This document shows, one piece after another, positions 43,925 through 52,531 of a DNA stretch of 64,000 nucleotides. Position 1 is the first letter of the stretch, and each line of letters starts with the position of its first letter. The notes beneath the pieces are model-generated. The model saw only the letters and a list, made by a program, of their open reading frames with translations. It did no database searches and was not told where the DNA came from. The translations under genes were made by a program, and so were the position numbers. Source of the DNA: Pseudomonadales bacterium (GTDB lineage Bacteria; Pseudomonadota; Gammaproteobacteria; Pseudomonadales; UBA5518). The DNA lies in assembly GCA_024234165.1 (NCBI GenBank), contig JACKOP010000002.1, forward strand, positions 372,001-436,000, in the 5' to 3' direction.

Positions 43925-44704
43925 TCAGCGGCCCTTGAACTCGGGTTTGCGCTTTTCCATGAATGCTTTCGGCCCTTCGGTGGCGTCGTACGAGCCGAAC
44001 ACGCGCGCGCCGATCGCCTTTTCGAGCACGAAACCCTGCTCGAGACTTGCCTGGCGCACCACGATCTCCTTGGCCGTGCGCACCGCCAGCGGGCTGTTTT
44101 CGCAGATCTTCTCGGCAATGCGCAGCGCCTCTTCCATCAGCTTCTCGCGTGGCACCACGCGATTGATCAGCCCGACTTCGCAGGCACGGCGTGCATCGAT
44201 GTTCTCGCCGGTCAGCAGCAGTTCCATCGCGACTGCCCACGGAATCTGTCGCGGCAGACGCACGTGCGTGCCACCGGTCGGCACCAGTCCGAAGCGCACC
44301 TCACCCAGGCCGAAGGTCGCGTGCTCGGCCGCGATGCGGATATCGGTTCCCTGCATGAACTCCATGCCACCAGCGATGCAGAAACCGTTGATCGCCGCAA
44401 TGATCGGCTTGAACACGTCCGAGAACGGTCGCTTGGTGTGATCCTCGTAGCCGAGCTGCTCGCCCGAGTTCAGCCGCGGGATCGCTTCCGCCAGATCCAT
44501 GCCGGCGCAGAATGCCTTGTCGCCGGCCCCGGTGAGGATCGCGACCCACAGCTCATCGTCCTGCTGGAAGTCGGCGAAGGCGGCATCCATCGCCGCGAGC
44601 ATCTCGCCGGTGAATGCGTTCATCGCGCGCGGACGATTCACGGTCATGATCGCGATGCGGCCGCGCTTCTCGTAGTTGAATGTTTCAGGCAAATTCAGCG
44701 CCAT
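43925..44704 (-). CDS. Enoyl-CoA hydratase (crotonase family)
   Basis: 259-residue crotonase with NRPRAMNAF, the oxyanion-hole FCAGMDLAEA and AINGFCIAGGMEF, a catalytic Glu in LGEVRFGLVPTGGTHVRLPR, and the closing EGPKAFMEKRKPEFKGR. Expected to add water to an enoyl-CoA during beta-oxidation. AGAGGAG lies about 10 nt before the ATG. It lies 30 nt upstream of the LLM gene and 47 nt after the DUF35 gene within the leftward operon. Confidence 0.92.
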   Translation of the reverse strand: MALNLPETFNYEKRGRIAIMTVNRPRAMNAFTGEMLAAMDAAFADFQQDDELWVAILTGAGDKAFCAGMDLAEAIPRLNSGEQLGYEDHTKRPFSDVFKPIIAAINGFCIAGGMEFMQGTDIRIAAEHATFGLGEVRFGLVPTGGTHVRLPRQIPWAVAMELLLTGENIDARRACEVGLINRVVPREKLMEEALRIAEKICENSPLAVRTAKEIVVRQASLEQGFVLEKAIGARVFGSYDATEGPKAFMEKRKPEFKGR

Positions 44705-44751
44705 CGTTGCGATTCTCCTCTGCAACAGATCGTGTCGTTGATCGGAACGTA

Positions 44752-45180
44752 TCAGCCGCGCACGCGGCGAAAACGCGGCAACGTGACCTCCGGGGTCACG
44801 TCTTCGAACACCACTTCCACCGGCATGCCGATCGCGAGTTCCTGCGGTGCACAGTCGACCAGCGTCGACAGCAGGCGCACGCCCTCCTCCATCTCGACGA
44901 CCACCGGCGCGAGTGGCGTGGCTTTCATGAAGGCAGGGTGCAGTGCGCGTTCGACCACGGTCCATGTATACACCGTACCGCGACCACTCGAGCGCCCCCA
45001 CTCCCAATCCATCGAGTTGCATTCCGGACACATCGAGCGCGGCACGTGACGGAACGAGCCGCAGTCCTTGCAGCGCTGGAAACGCAACTCACGCTGCTTG
45101 CACCAGCCGTAGAACTCGCCGCTCAGGCCCTCGAGCCGCGGCAGCGGCTTGTCATAGTAGACAGCTGCAGGTTCGCTCAT
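44752..45180 (-). CDS. DUF35 zinc-ribbon/OB-fold protein, partner of the thiolase-like protein
   Basis: 142-residue protein of the DUF35 family. A zinc ribbon of four Cys, RCKDCG and MCPECN, lies at residues about 35-55. An OB-fold follows with VYTWTVVERALHPAF. Such proteins bind acyl-CoA and act with a thiolase-like partner (for example ChsH2 with Ltp2 in steroid side-chain cleavage, or in acetoacetyl-CoA synthesis). The thiolase-like gene is directly upstream (24 nt), which supports a complex. GAGGAG lies before the ATG. Confidence 0.88.
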   Translation of the reverse strand: MSEPAAVYYDKPLPRLEGLSGEFYGWCKQRELRFQRCKDCGSFRHVPRSMCPECNSMDWEWGRSSGRGTVYTWTVVERALHPAFMKATPLAPVVVEMEEGVRLLSTLVDCAPQELAIGMPVEVVFEDVTPEVTLPRFRRVRG

Positions 45181-45204
45181 CGCATACTCTCCTCGAACTC
45201 ATGC

Positions 45205-46371
45205 CTAGCGCCGCAGGATCGCGATGCTGCCGTCACCGAAATCACCCCAGCCAGTCACCACACCGATCTCGGCGCCCTCGACCTGACGCTCACCGGCACT
45301 GGCACGCAACTGCTTGACCGCTTCGACGATATGTCCGATCCCGAGCGAATGTGCCTCCGACAGCAACCCGCCGTGTGTGTTCACAGGCAACCTGCCGCCG
45401 AGTTCGATCGCGCCGTTCTCCACGAAGGGACCACCGTCGCCGCGCTTGCAGAAACCCGCTTCCTCGAGCTGCTGGATCACCTCGAAGGTGAAGCAGTCGT
45501 AGATCTGCGCAAAATCGGCGTCGGCCGGGGTGACGCCGGCCATGCGGAACGCTTCCGGTGCGGCAATCGTCAGGCCGGTGCCGTGGAAGTCGCGGCGGTT
45601 CGTGATCTCGTCGGCCGGATACGGTTGGCCTGCCGCAGCACCCATGATGTAGACCGGCTGCTGGCCGAGATCGCGCGCACGCTCCGGTGAAGTGACGATC
45701 ACCGCGGTGCCACCGTCGGTTTCCAGACAGCAGTCGTTGACGCGGTACGGGTCGGCAAGCATGGGCGAGGCCATGTAGTCATCGAGCGTCAGCGGCTTGC
45801 CGCACATCACCGCGCCTGGATTGAGCTGTGCGTGGCGGCGCATCGCGACCGCAACCGCACCGAGCTGCTCGTGCCTGGTGCCGTATTCGTGCATGTGACG
45901 GCGCGCCATCAGCGCATACCACTGCGGAGGCGCGGTCAGGCCGTGCGGCAGGTAGTAGTCCCAGGCAATCGGACCACCGGGCAGTGAATGCATGTCGGTG
46001 GAGACCGTTTCACGGACACGCGCACCCGAATAGCCGTTCCATCCACCCGGAATCAACACGTAGTTGGCCTGTCCGGTTGCGATCGCCATCGCCGCAAGAC
46101 GCAGCGACGCCACCGGAGTGGCGCCACCCATGTGGATGATCGCCGCGAAGCGCAGGTTCGAGCAGCCGAGGTTCGCCGCCAGCGCCTCGCAGCGACCCAC
46201 GTTCGGGAACGCCAGGATACCGTCGAGGTCGCGTCCCTTCAGGCCAGCATCCTCGAGCGCGGCGCGCGTGGCAGCCATCTGCAGCGCTTCCTCGCTCATG
46301 CCCGATCCCGGCTTGCGGCAATAGCGCGTCTCGCCGATACCGACGATGCAGGCCTTGTCCTTCAGATCCAC
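45205..46371 (-). CDS. Thiolase-like protein of the SCP-x/Ltp2 type, lacking the nucleophilic Cys
   Basis: 388-residue thiolase-fold protein. The start is GTG at 46371 with GGGAGG 8 nt upstream, giving VDLKDKACIVGIGETRY. Where true thiolases have the nucleophilic Cys, this has HMGGATPVASL (Gly). The downstream YDCFTFEVIQQLEEAGFC and NTHGGLLSEAH are as in Ltp2-type proteins, which act as retro-aldolases on CoA esters rather than as thiolases. Together with the DUF35 partner this suggests C-C cleavage of a hydroxyacyl-CoA side chain. A condensing or scaffolding role cannot be excluded. Confidence 0.85.
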   Translation of the reverse strand: MDLKDKACIVGIGETRYCRKPGSGMSEEALQMAATRAALEDAGLKGRDLDGILAFPNVGRCEALAANLGCSNLRFAAIIHMGGATPVASLRLAAMAIATGQANYVLIPGGWNGYSGARVRETVSTDMHSLPGGPIAWDYYLPHGLTAPPQWYALMARRHMHEYGTRHEQLGAVAVAMRRHAQLNPGAVMCGKPLTLDDYMASPMLADPYRVNDCCLETDGGTAVIVTSPERARDLGQQPVYIMGAAAGQPYPADEITNRRDFHGTGLTIAAPEAFRMAGVTPADADFAQIYDCFTFEVIQQLEEAGFCKRGDGGPFVENGAIELGGRLPVNTHGGLLSEAHSLGIGHIVEAVKQLRASAGERQVEGAEIGVVTGWGDFGDGSIAILRR

Positions 46372-46396
46372 GTCGATAGCCTCCCGGTGGTCGCCG

Positions 46397-47305
46397 TCAC
46401 TTCTTCGGCTGTTGCGCCTCGTAGTCGTCGAGCAGTTGCTGCTGCGCCTCGGCGGCACGCCGGCGGATATCCCAGAACTCCGGCGTACGCTTGGCGAGGA
46501 ATGCGGCCCCACCCTCCTTGCCCTCGGGCATGTCGAACCAGTCCGGGTACAGCGCCGCCGACGTGACACACTGCTCGCGGTAACCGTCCATCTCCTGGTC
46601 GAACGAAGCCTTCAGCACCTCGAGGCAACCGGGGCTGAGCGCGAGCATTTCCTCGCTCCACCGGTCTACTTCCGCCTCGAGCTGATCGAGCGGTACCACC
46701 GTGTTCACCAGGCCCATATCGAGCGCTTCCTGCGCCTTGTACTTGCGGCACAGCATCCACATCTCGCGCGCCTTCTTCGCACCGATCACCTTGGTCAGGT
46801 ACGGTACGAAGAAGCCGTCGGCCGGCGAGGATACCCGCGCGCCCGCCTGTCCGAAGATCGCATTCTCGGCAGCGATCGTGAAGTCACAGCAATACGCCAT
46901 GTGGTTGTGGCCCGCGATGCAGTAGCCCTGCACCTGCGCGATGATCGGCTTGCGCGACATGCGCATCAGGCGATTGTGCGGATAGCGGTTGTAGAACGCA
47001 CCGCGCAATCCCCAGCGCTCCCACTGCACATCACCACCTGCGCCGAAATGCTTGCCCTTCGCGGCCACCACGATCACCCCGATCATCGGATCGTGATTGG
47101 CGTCGTAGAAGGCGCGGAACATTTCCTCGACGGTCGCCAGCGTCAGTGTGTTCATCTTGTCCGGCTTGTTCAGCGTGATGCGCGCCACGCCACCGCCGAG
47201 CTGCTGGTGAAACTTCTTCTCGTAGATGATCTCGACGAAATCGTCGAGTCCCTCGCCACCGGGCGAGGTCCAGTCACTCCACTTCGCTTGTGCCATCTCG
47301 CTCAT
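46397..47305 (-). CDS. BadI/MenB-like crotonase, probable ring-opening hydrolase
   Basis: 302-residue crotonase whose pattern is closest to the BadI (2-ketocyclohexanecarboxyl-CoA hydrolase) and MenB group: ITLNKPDKMNTLTLATVEEM, GAGGDVQW, VQGYCIAGHNHMAYCCDFTIAAENAIFGQAG, KKAREMWMLCRKYKAQEALDMGLVN. BadI-type enzymes open a ring beta to the CoA ester by water attack. In the loop where BadI has SVDPGYG this has SPADGFF, so the key Asp is shifted by one. About 30 residues extend the N-terminus. The ATG at 47305 is chosen; an ATG three codons later is possible. Confidence 0.8.
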   Translation of the reverse strand: MSEMAQAKWSDWTSPGGEGLDDFVEIIYEKKFHQQLGGGVARITLNKPDKMNTLTLATVEEMFRAFYDANHDPMIGVIVVAAKGKHFGAGGDVQWERWGLRGAFYNRYPHNRLMRMSRKPIIAQVQGYCIAGHNHMAYCCDFTIAAENAIFGQAGARVSSPADGFFVPYLTKVIGAKKAREMWMLCRKYKAQEALDMGLVNTVVPLDQLEAEVDRWSEEMLALSPGCLEVLKASFDQEMDGYREQCVTSAALYPDWFDMPEGKEGGAAFLAKRTPEFWDIRRRAAEAQQQLLDDYEAQQPKK

Positions 47306-47352
47306 CGTTGCACCACCATTGCATACCGCGTTGTTTTCACCGGCCTCCGCGA

Positions 47353-48561
47353 TCAGGGAATCGCACCAGCCGCCTTGAATGCCTCGATCTCGTCCCACGA
47401 GTACTCGAGCAGATCCATCATCAGCAGTTCGGTGTCCTGTCCAAGCTGGGGCCCCAGCGAATCGATCTGCCCCGGCGTCTTCGACAGCGCGACCGGCAAC
47501 CCGCGGACGTCCACCTCGCGGCGCACTTCCTCGCACCAGGCCTTCATCAGGTAGTCGTTGTCCCACGCCTGCTCGTCGCGGATCACATCGGCGAGCGTAT
47601 TCACCGGTGCCGCAACCAGCCCGCGCTCTGCGAGCGCCGCCAGCAGTGGCTCGTGATCGAGTGTCGCCGCGAGTGCATCCAGCGCATCGATCAGTGCGAC
47701 GTTGTTCTGCGCACGCGCCCCGGCGCTGGCGAAGCGTGGATCCTTCGCCAGCCCCGGATCGCCGAACGCCTCGGCAAGCAGGACAAAGCGTGCGTCCTCG
47801 TTGCGTTCGCAGACGTAGACCCACTTGCCGCGTGCCGGGTACAGATTCCACAGCGGATTCAACGCTTCGCGACGCGAGTGCTGCAGCGCACGGCCTTCGT
47901 TGCCGGCGAGATAGGACTGCAACTGCGGCGCTGCGAGATAGAGCTGTGCACCGTAGAGCGAGGCGTCGATGCACTGACCGTGTCCACTGCGATTGCGCTG
48001 ATACAGCGCAGTCGCGATCGCGAACGCCGACATGATGCCGCCGTAGGCGTCACCCGATCCCATGCCGAGGTAGATCGGCGGCTCACCCGGTTCGCCCAGG
48101 CGCGCCATGATGCCGGTGAGTGCCTGCACGGTCATGTCGAACGAAGGCCGTGACACACCGCCGATACGCCCGTAGCCGGTATTCGTCGCGTACACCAGCC
48201 GCGGATTGACCTCGCGCAGCTTCTCCCACGACAAGCCCCAGCCTTCGAGCAGCTCGGGCGACATGTTCGACAGGAACACGTCGCACTTCTCGACCAGCCG
48301 GTACATGATCTGCCTGCCTTCGGGTTTGCGCAGGTCGATCACCAGGCCCTTCTTGTTGCGGTTGATGACCAGGAAGTACTGGTTCCAGTCGCCGATCTCG
48401 AGCGACTTGATGCTGCGCACGCCGCGCGCCTGATCGCCGCCCTGCGGGCGCTCGACCTTGATCACTTCCGCACCGAAGTCGGCCAGATACTGCGCCGAAA
48501 CCGGCCCCTGGAACCATACCGTCAGATCGATGACGCGAACGCCTTCCAATGCTCTTGCCAC
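47353..48561 (-). CDS. Class III CoA-transferase (CaiB/BaiF family)
   Basis: 402-residue CoA-transferase with VRVIDLTVWFQGPVSAQYLADFGAEVIKVE, INRNKKGLVIDL and likely catalytic Asp142 in RPSFDMTVQALTG. GGAAGG lies 6 nt before a GTG at 48561, which matches the normal N-terminus; a longer in-frame start would overlap the upstream gene. It follows another CoA-transferase gene after 19 nt. The two are similar in length and design, so they may form a heteromeric enzyme or act on successive acids. Confidence 0.9.
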   Translation of the reverse strand: MARALEGVRVIDLTVWFQGPVSAQYLADFGAEVIKVERPQGGDQARGVRSIKSLEIGDWNQYFLVINRNKKGLVIDLRKPEGRQIMYRLVEKCDVFLSNMSPELLEGWGLSWEKLREVNPRLVYATNTGYGRIGGVSRPSFDMTVQALTGIMARLGEPGEPPIYLGMGSGDAYGGIMSAFAIATALYQRNRSGHGQCIDASLYGAQLYLAAPQLQSYLAGNEGRALQHSRREALNPLWNLYPARGKWVYVCERNEDARFVLLAEAFGDPGLAKDPRFASAGARAQNNVALIDALDALAATLDHEPLLAALAERGLVAAPVNTLADVIRDEQAWDNDYLMKAWCEEVRREVDVRGLPVALSKTPGQIDSLGPQLGQDTELLMMDLLEYSWDEIEAFKAAGAIP

Positions 48562-48580
48562 GATGAACCTTCCGTATTGC

Positions 48581-49786
48581 TCAGGCGATGACACCCTGGG
48601 TGCCGAGTTCATGGATCGTCTCTGCCGGATAGTCCAGCAGCTCGCGCAACACCTGTGCCGTATGCTGACCGCGGCACGGTGCCAGGCTGGCCAGGCGCGC
48701 AGGGCTCTCGCTCATGTAGATCGGGAAGCCGAGACTCTTCACACGCCCGTGCGTGGGGTGATCGAGCTCGAGGATGTAACGGTTGACGAGCGCCTGCGGG
48801 TCATTCGCCGGGTAATCGAAACGCTCGATGATATCGGCCGACAGACCCTTTTCCTCGAACAGCGCACGCCAGTGCCCGGCCGGCTGGCGCGCGAACGCAG
48901 CCTCGAGCTCGTGGATCAGCTCAAGACGGTTGAGTTCACAGCGCTTCTCGTGGGTGTCGAAGCGCGGATCGTCGGTGGCGATGCCAACCATCTTCGAAAA
49001 TTCCGGCCACCAGCGATCCGTATCCGGCATCGTCAGCGTGACCCAGCGCCCGTCGGCACTCGGGTACAGCGAACCGGACATCGGGTTGGAGACATCGAGA
49101 CGCGAGATCGGGTTCAGCAGTCGGTCGCCCTTGCCGATCGCGAGGAAAGCCTGCAGATCGAGGCTGGCACCGTACATGTTCGCCGCAAACAGCGAGGTAT
49201 CCACCTGCTGCCCTTCACCGGTGGCCTGGCGGTGTACCAGTGCCGTCATGATCCCGAAGGCAAGCAGCACGGTCGAGTGCATCGCACCGGCACCGGTATA
49301 GACCGGCGGTTTCCCGGGCTGCTGCACGATCGGCATCATGCCGGTACGCGCAGCCGCCAACTCGTCGATCGGCGGCAGGTCGCGGTCCTTGCCACGCGGG
49401 CCAAAACCGGAAATCCGCGCAACGATGATGTCACCACGTCGCGCCGAAGCGCTGGCGTAGTCGAGACCCACCGCCTCCAGTTCGGCCAACGGCCAGTCGG
49501 TCAGGATCACGTCGCAGCACGCAGCAATGTCGTCGAGCACTGCACGACCACGCTCGCCGTGCACGTCGATGCGCACACTCTGCTTGTTGCGGTGAATCAG
49601 GTCCGCTTCGTGGTTCCACGCGCCGGCGCACGGTGAATCAGCCGTACCGGGCACCGCGTCCGCCTCACCGAGTGTCTCGAGGCGGATCACACGCGCGCCG
49701 AAATCGGCGAGGAACGCCGCCGACATCGACGACGCGAAGTTTCGCGTCAGATCCAGCACCACGATATCGTCCAGCGCACCACTCAT
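48581..49786 (-). CDS. Class III CoA-transferase (CaiB/BaiF family)
   Basis: 401-residue CoA-transferase with IVVLDLTRNFASSMSAAFLADFGARVIRLE, IHRNKQSVRIDV and a likely catalytic Asp141 in PPIDELAAARTG. First gene of the leftward run that ends at 41556, and divergent from the extended crotonase at 49978. The intergenic gap holds a copy of the shared TCCGGA-core motif. It pairs with the CoA-transferase gene directly downstream. Confidence 0.9.
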   Translation of the reverse strand: MSGALDDIVVLDLTRNFASSMSAAFLADFGARVIRLETLGEADAVPGTADSPCAGAWNHEADLIHRNKQSVRIDVHGERGRAVLDDIAACCDVILTDWPLAELEAVGLDYASASARRGDIIVARISGFGPRGKDRDLPPIDELAAARTGMMPIVQQPGKPPVYTGAGAMHSTVLLAFGIMTALVHRQATGEGQQVDTSLFAANMYGASLDLQAFLAIGKGDRLLNPISRLDVSNPMSGSLYPSADGRWVTLTMPDTDRWWPEFSKMVGIATDDPRFDTHEKRCELNRLELIHELEAAFARQPAGHWRALFEEKGLSADIIERFDYPANDPQALVNRYILELDHPTHGRVKSLGFPIYMSESPARLASLAPCRGQHTAQVLRELLDYPAETIHELGTQGVIA

Positions 49787-49870
49787 CTTCGTCGCCCATC
49801 CATCGCGTTCTTTTTCCGATTGCGTATCCTAATGCTGTGACGCCACGCGGACGTTCTGCCAGCGCGTCAA

Positions 49871-49904
49871 TTCCGGCCTGGAAAGTCGCAAATCCGGACA
49901 CTCC
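49871..49904. promoter_or_regulatory. Shared motif CAWATCCGGACAMYCC, copy 2 (CoA-transferase operon / crotonase)
   Basis: CAAATCCGGACACTCC at 49889-49904. A degenerate copy, TTCCGGCCTGG, starts 21 bp before the matching base of the main copy (49871 against 49892). It is about 103 bp upstream of the leftward CoA-transferase start and 74 bp upstream of the rightward crotonase start. Confidence 0.6.
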
Positions 49905-49977
49905 GAATGGTCACGGCTGCACGCCGGAATACCTCGATGCCACGCGCAGCATCATAAACGAGCCTACGGAGAATGTA

Positions 49978-50988
49978 ATGGACGATGCGATCCTCGCCCT
50001 GCAAGAGCTGCCGTCACTGCTCGCCGACCCCGAACGTCGCGAACGGTTTTCACCACTGACCGAACAGCCGTTCCTGCTCTTCGATACCACTGCTGGCACA
50101 CCACCAGCAGACGTTGGCACGCTCGCCGCACTCGGTGAGCTGGCCTGCCCGGTGATCGCGATACGGCCCCCCGGTGCGCCAGCGCACAGCACTGCTGTCG
50201 CCGCGCTGGCGGACGTGGTCGTGGAATCGGCGCGCGACGCGCAAACGCTGATCCGCAACATCCGCACGCATCCGCGCGCGGCGATGGTGCTGGTACAGGT
50301 GCTGCGCCACACTGCACGCGCGACGATCACGGACGGCCTGCTCGCCGAATCACTGGCCTTCGCCACGCTGCAGGGGGGCGCGGAATACCATGCATTCCTC
50401 GCCAGGCGCGGCACCGCTCCCAAGGTCGCGGTGGACGCCGAGCCACCGGTGCTGCTGGCACGCACGGACGGTGTGCTCGAGATCACACTGAACCGCCCCG
50501 CCGCACGCAACGCGTTCTCGACCGCGATGCGCGACGGGCTGGTCGCGGCGCTGCATCTGCTGGCCAGCGACCCTACGCTGCACCGTGCGCGCATCCGCGG
50601 CGCTGGAGCGTGTTTCTGCAGTGGTGGTGATCTCGAGGAATTCGGGCTCGCGAGCGACCTCCCTGCCGCTCACGCAATCCGCTCGACACGCAACGCAGGC
50701 CGGCTGATCGCCGAACTGGCACCGCGTGTCGAATGTCACGTACATCGCGCCTGCATCGGCTCCGGCATCGAGCTGCCCGCCTTTGCCGGACGCATCGTTG
50801 CCACGCCGGACACCTTGTTCCAGTTGCCGGAAATCTCGCTGGGTCTGATTCCAGGCGCCGGCGGCACGGTCAGCATCACCCGCCGCGTGGGCCGCCAGCG
50901 CACAGCCTGGCTTGCGCTGTCGGCGCGCCGTATCGATGCACCGACTGCACTCGCATGGGGACTGATCGACGCGATCGAGGAGGACTGA
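49978..50988 (+). CDS. Crotonase-family protein with a 150-residue N-terminal extension
   Basis: 336 residues. The crotonase core starts only near residue 155 (LLARTDGVLEITLNRPAARNAF) and has FCSGGDLEEFG, a CIGSGIELPAFAGR helix and LPEISLGLIPGAGGTVSITRRVG with the catalytic Glu. It ends early after WGLIDAIEED, without the usual C-terminal trimer helices. The N-terminal 150 residues (helical, with RNIRTHPRAAMVLVQVLRH) are unlike standard hydratases; DpgC-type oxygenases also have a long N-terminal part. GGAG lies 7 nt before the ATG. Convergent with the acyl-CoA synthetase gene. Confidence 0.8.
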   Translation: MDDAILALQELPSLLADPERRERFSPLTEQPFLLFDTTAGTPPADVGTLAALGELACPVIAIRPPGAPAHSTAVAALADVVVESARDAQTLIRNIRTHPRAAMVLVQVLRHTARATITDGLLAESLAFATLQGGAEYHAFLARRGTAPKVAVDAEPPVLLARTDGVLEITLNRPAARNAFSTAMRDGLVAALHLLASDPTLHRARIRGAGACFCSGGDLEEFGLASDLPAAHAIRSTRNAGRLIAELAPRVECHVHRACIGSGIELPAFAGRIVATPDTLFQLPEISLGLIPGAGGTVSITRRVGRQRTAWLALSARRIDAPTALAWGLIDAIEED

Positions 50989-51007
50989 ACGCCCCTTGCC
51001 TCGGTCG

Positions 51008-52513
51008 TCAGTCCACTGCCCTGGACAGATCTGCCTTCACAATGCGGCGCAGCAGCTTGCCGGTCTCGTTGTACGGCAGCGTCGGCCAGAACTGGATCAG
51101 TTGCGGCACCCGCGAGGAGCGCAGGTGCTGCTTGACCCACTCCTGCAGTTCGGCAACGTCGGCCTGGCGCCCCGGCTTCAGCACCACCGCGGCGGCCACA
51201 CCTTCTCCCCACTGCTCGTCCGGCACACCGACGACCGCTGCGTCGGCGACCGCTGCATGTTCGAGCAGTACGTCCTCGATTTCGCCGGGCGACATGTTTT
51301 CACCACCGCGCACGATCACGTCGTCGGCACGGCCTTCGAGAAACAGATAGCCGTCGGCGTCCTTGCTGCCGGCGTCGCGCGTCGGGAACCAGCCGTCCTT
51401 GTCGAGTACGCTGCCACGACCGGCGTATTCACCCGAAACCTGCTCGCCACGCACGTAGATCTCGCCGCGCTCTCCGGGCCCGAGCACCTTGCCTTCGTCG
51501 GAACGGATCTGGATCTCGACGCCGGGCAGACCACGTCCGACCGACACCAACCGGCGCCGCACGGCCGGATCATCACTGGCAACCGCATCACGGTGATCCT
51601 GCGGGCCGAGTACCGCAATCGTCGAACTCGTCTCCGTCAACCCGTACGCGTTCGTGAAGTCGGTGTCGGGAAACAGTGTCATCGCACGTTCGATCACCGA
51701 CAGCGGCATCTTGCCACCGCCGTAGGAGAGCGCTCGCAGATCCGGCAGCCTGGCCGACTCGGCGCCTTCGAGTGCCTCGACGATACGCGCCAGCATCGTC
51801 GGCACCACGAAGGCATTGCTCACGTGATAGCGTCGTGCCTGCTCCAGCCATACCTCAGCCGTGAAGTTCGGCAACTGCACCACGCGCCGGCCCGAGTAGG
51901 TCGAACTCAGCACCGAGGCGATTCCCGCCACGTGATACGGCGGCACACACACCAGGATGCCGTCGTCTTCGTCCGCAGAGCAGAACTCCACGGAGCTCAG
52001 GATATACGACACCAGATGCTTCTGGCGCAGGATCGCCGCCTTCGGCACGCCCGTGGTGCCGCTCGTGAACAACAGCACACCGACATCCTCGGCGTCCATC
52101 GACCATTCAGCCGCGGGCGCACCGTCACCGCGCGCCTCGGCGAGAAACTCGTCACGCGATTTCACGCTCAGCCCTTCGCGTCCTGCGTAGGCGGCAGCGC
52201 GCTCGGGACTGGTGACCAGCACGCAGGGCTTCACGCGCTCGAGCAGCGCATCGATCTCGGCTGCCGTCAACCGGTAGTTGATCGGAACGTACGGAATCCC
52301 GGCCCACGAACTGGCGTACAGCCCGAGCGGACACGCCAGCGAATTCTCGTCGAGCATCGCGAGGTGCCTGGTCCCGCTGGCTCGCAGTGTCGCCGCGACA
52401 CGACCCGCAGCATCGAACAGCGACTGATACGTGAACGAGTCGTCTCCATTGACAAAGGCAGTGCGCTCGCCGAAGCCCTGCGCCGCCATCTCAAGCAACA
52501 TCATCGTATTCAT
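51008..52513 (-). CDS. Acyl-CoA synthetase (AMP-forming, ANL superfamily)
   Basis: Activates a carboxylic acid with ATP and CoA through an acyl-AMP. The 501-residue product has the ATP loop LLFTSGTTGVPKAAIL, the AMP-binding NAYGLTETSS, the hinge DGYLFLEGRADDVIVRGGENMSP and the C-terminal catalytic Lys in LPYNETGKLLRR. It lies 18 nt downstream of the molybdenum hydroxylase large subunit, so it is probably the last gene of that operon. The acid is likely an aromatic or alicyclic compound, but the binding pocket cannot be read by eye. Confidence 0.93.
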   Translation of the reverse strand: MNTMMLLEMAAQGFGERTAFVNGDDSFTYQSLFDAAGRVAATLRASGTRHLAMLDENSLACPLGLYASSWAGIPYVPINYRLTAAEIDALLERVKPCVLVTSPERAAAYAGREGLSVKSRDEFLAEARGDGAPAAEWSMDAEDVGVLLFTSGTTGVPKAAILRQKHLVSYILSSVEFCSADEDDGILVCVPPYHVAGIASVLSSTYSGRRVVQLPNFTAEVWLEQARRYHVSNAFVVPTMLARIVEALEGAESARLPDLRALSYGGGKMPLSVIERAMTLFPDTDFTNAYGLTETSSTIAVLGPQDHRDAVASDDPAVRRRLVSVGRGLPGVEIQIRSDEGKVLGPGERGEIYVRGEQVSGEYAGRGSVLDKDGWFPTRDAGSKDADGYLFLEGRADDVIVRGGENMSPGEIEDVLLEHAAVADAAVVGVPDEQWGEGVAAAVVLKPGRQADVAELQEWVKQHLRSSRVPQLIQFWPTLPYNETGKLLRRIVKADLSRAVD

Positions 52514-52531
52514 CGCGAATTCACCACTCCC

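Noticed and set aside
41556..44240. An 894-codon frame suggesting a fusion with the CoA-transferase
   Set aside because: The upstream part is an out-of-frame reading of the LLM and crotonase genes; the real CoA-transferase start at 42806 has its own ribosome site.
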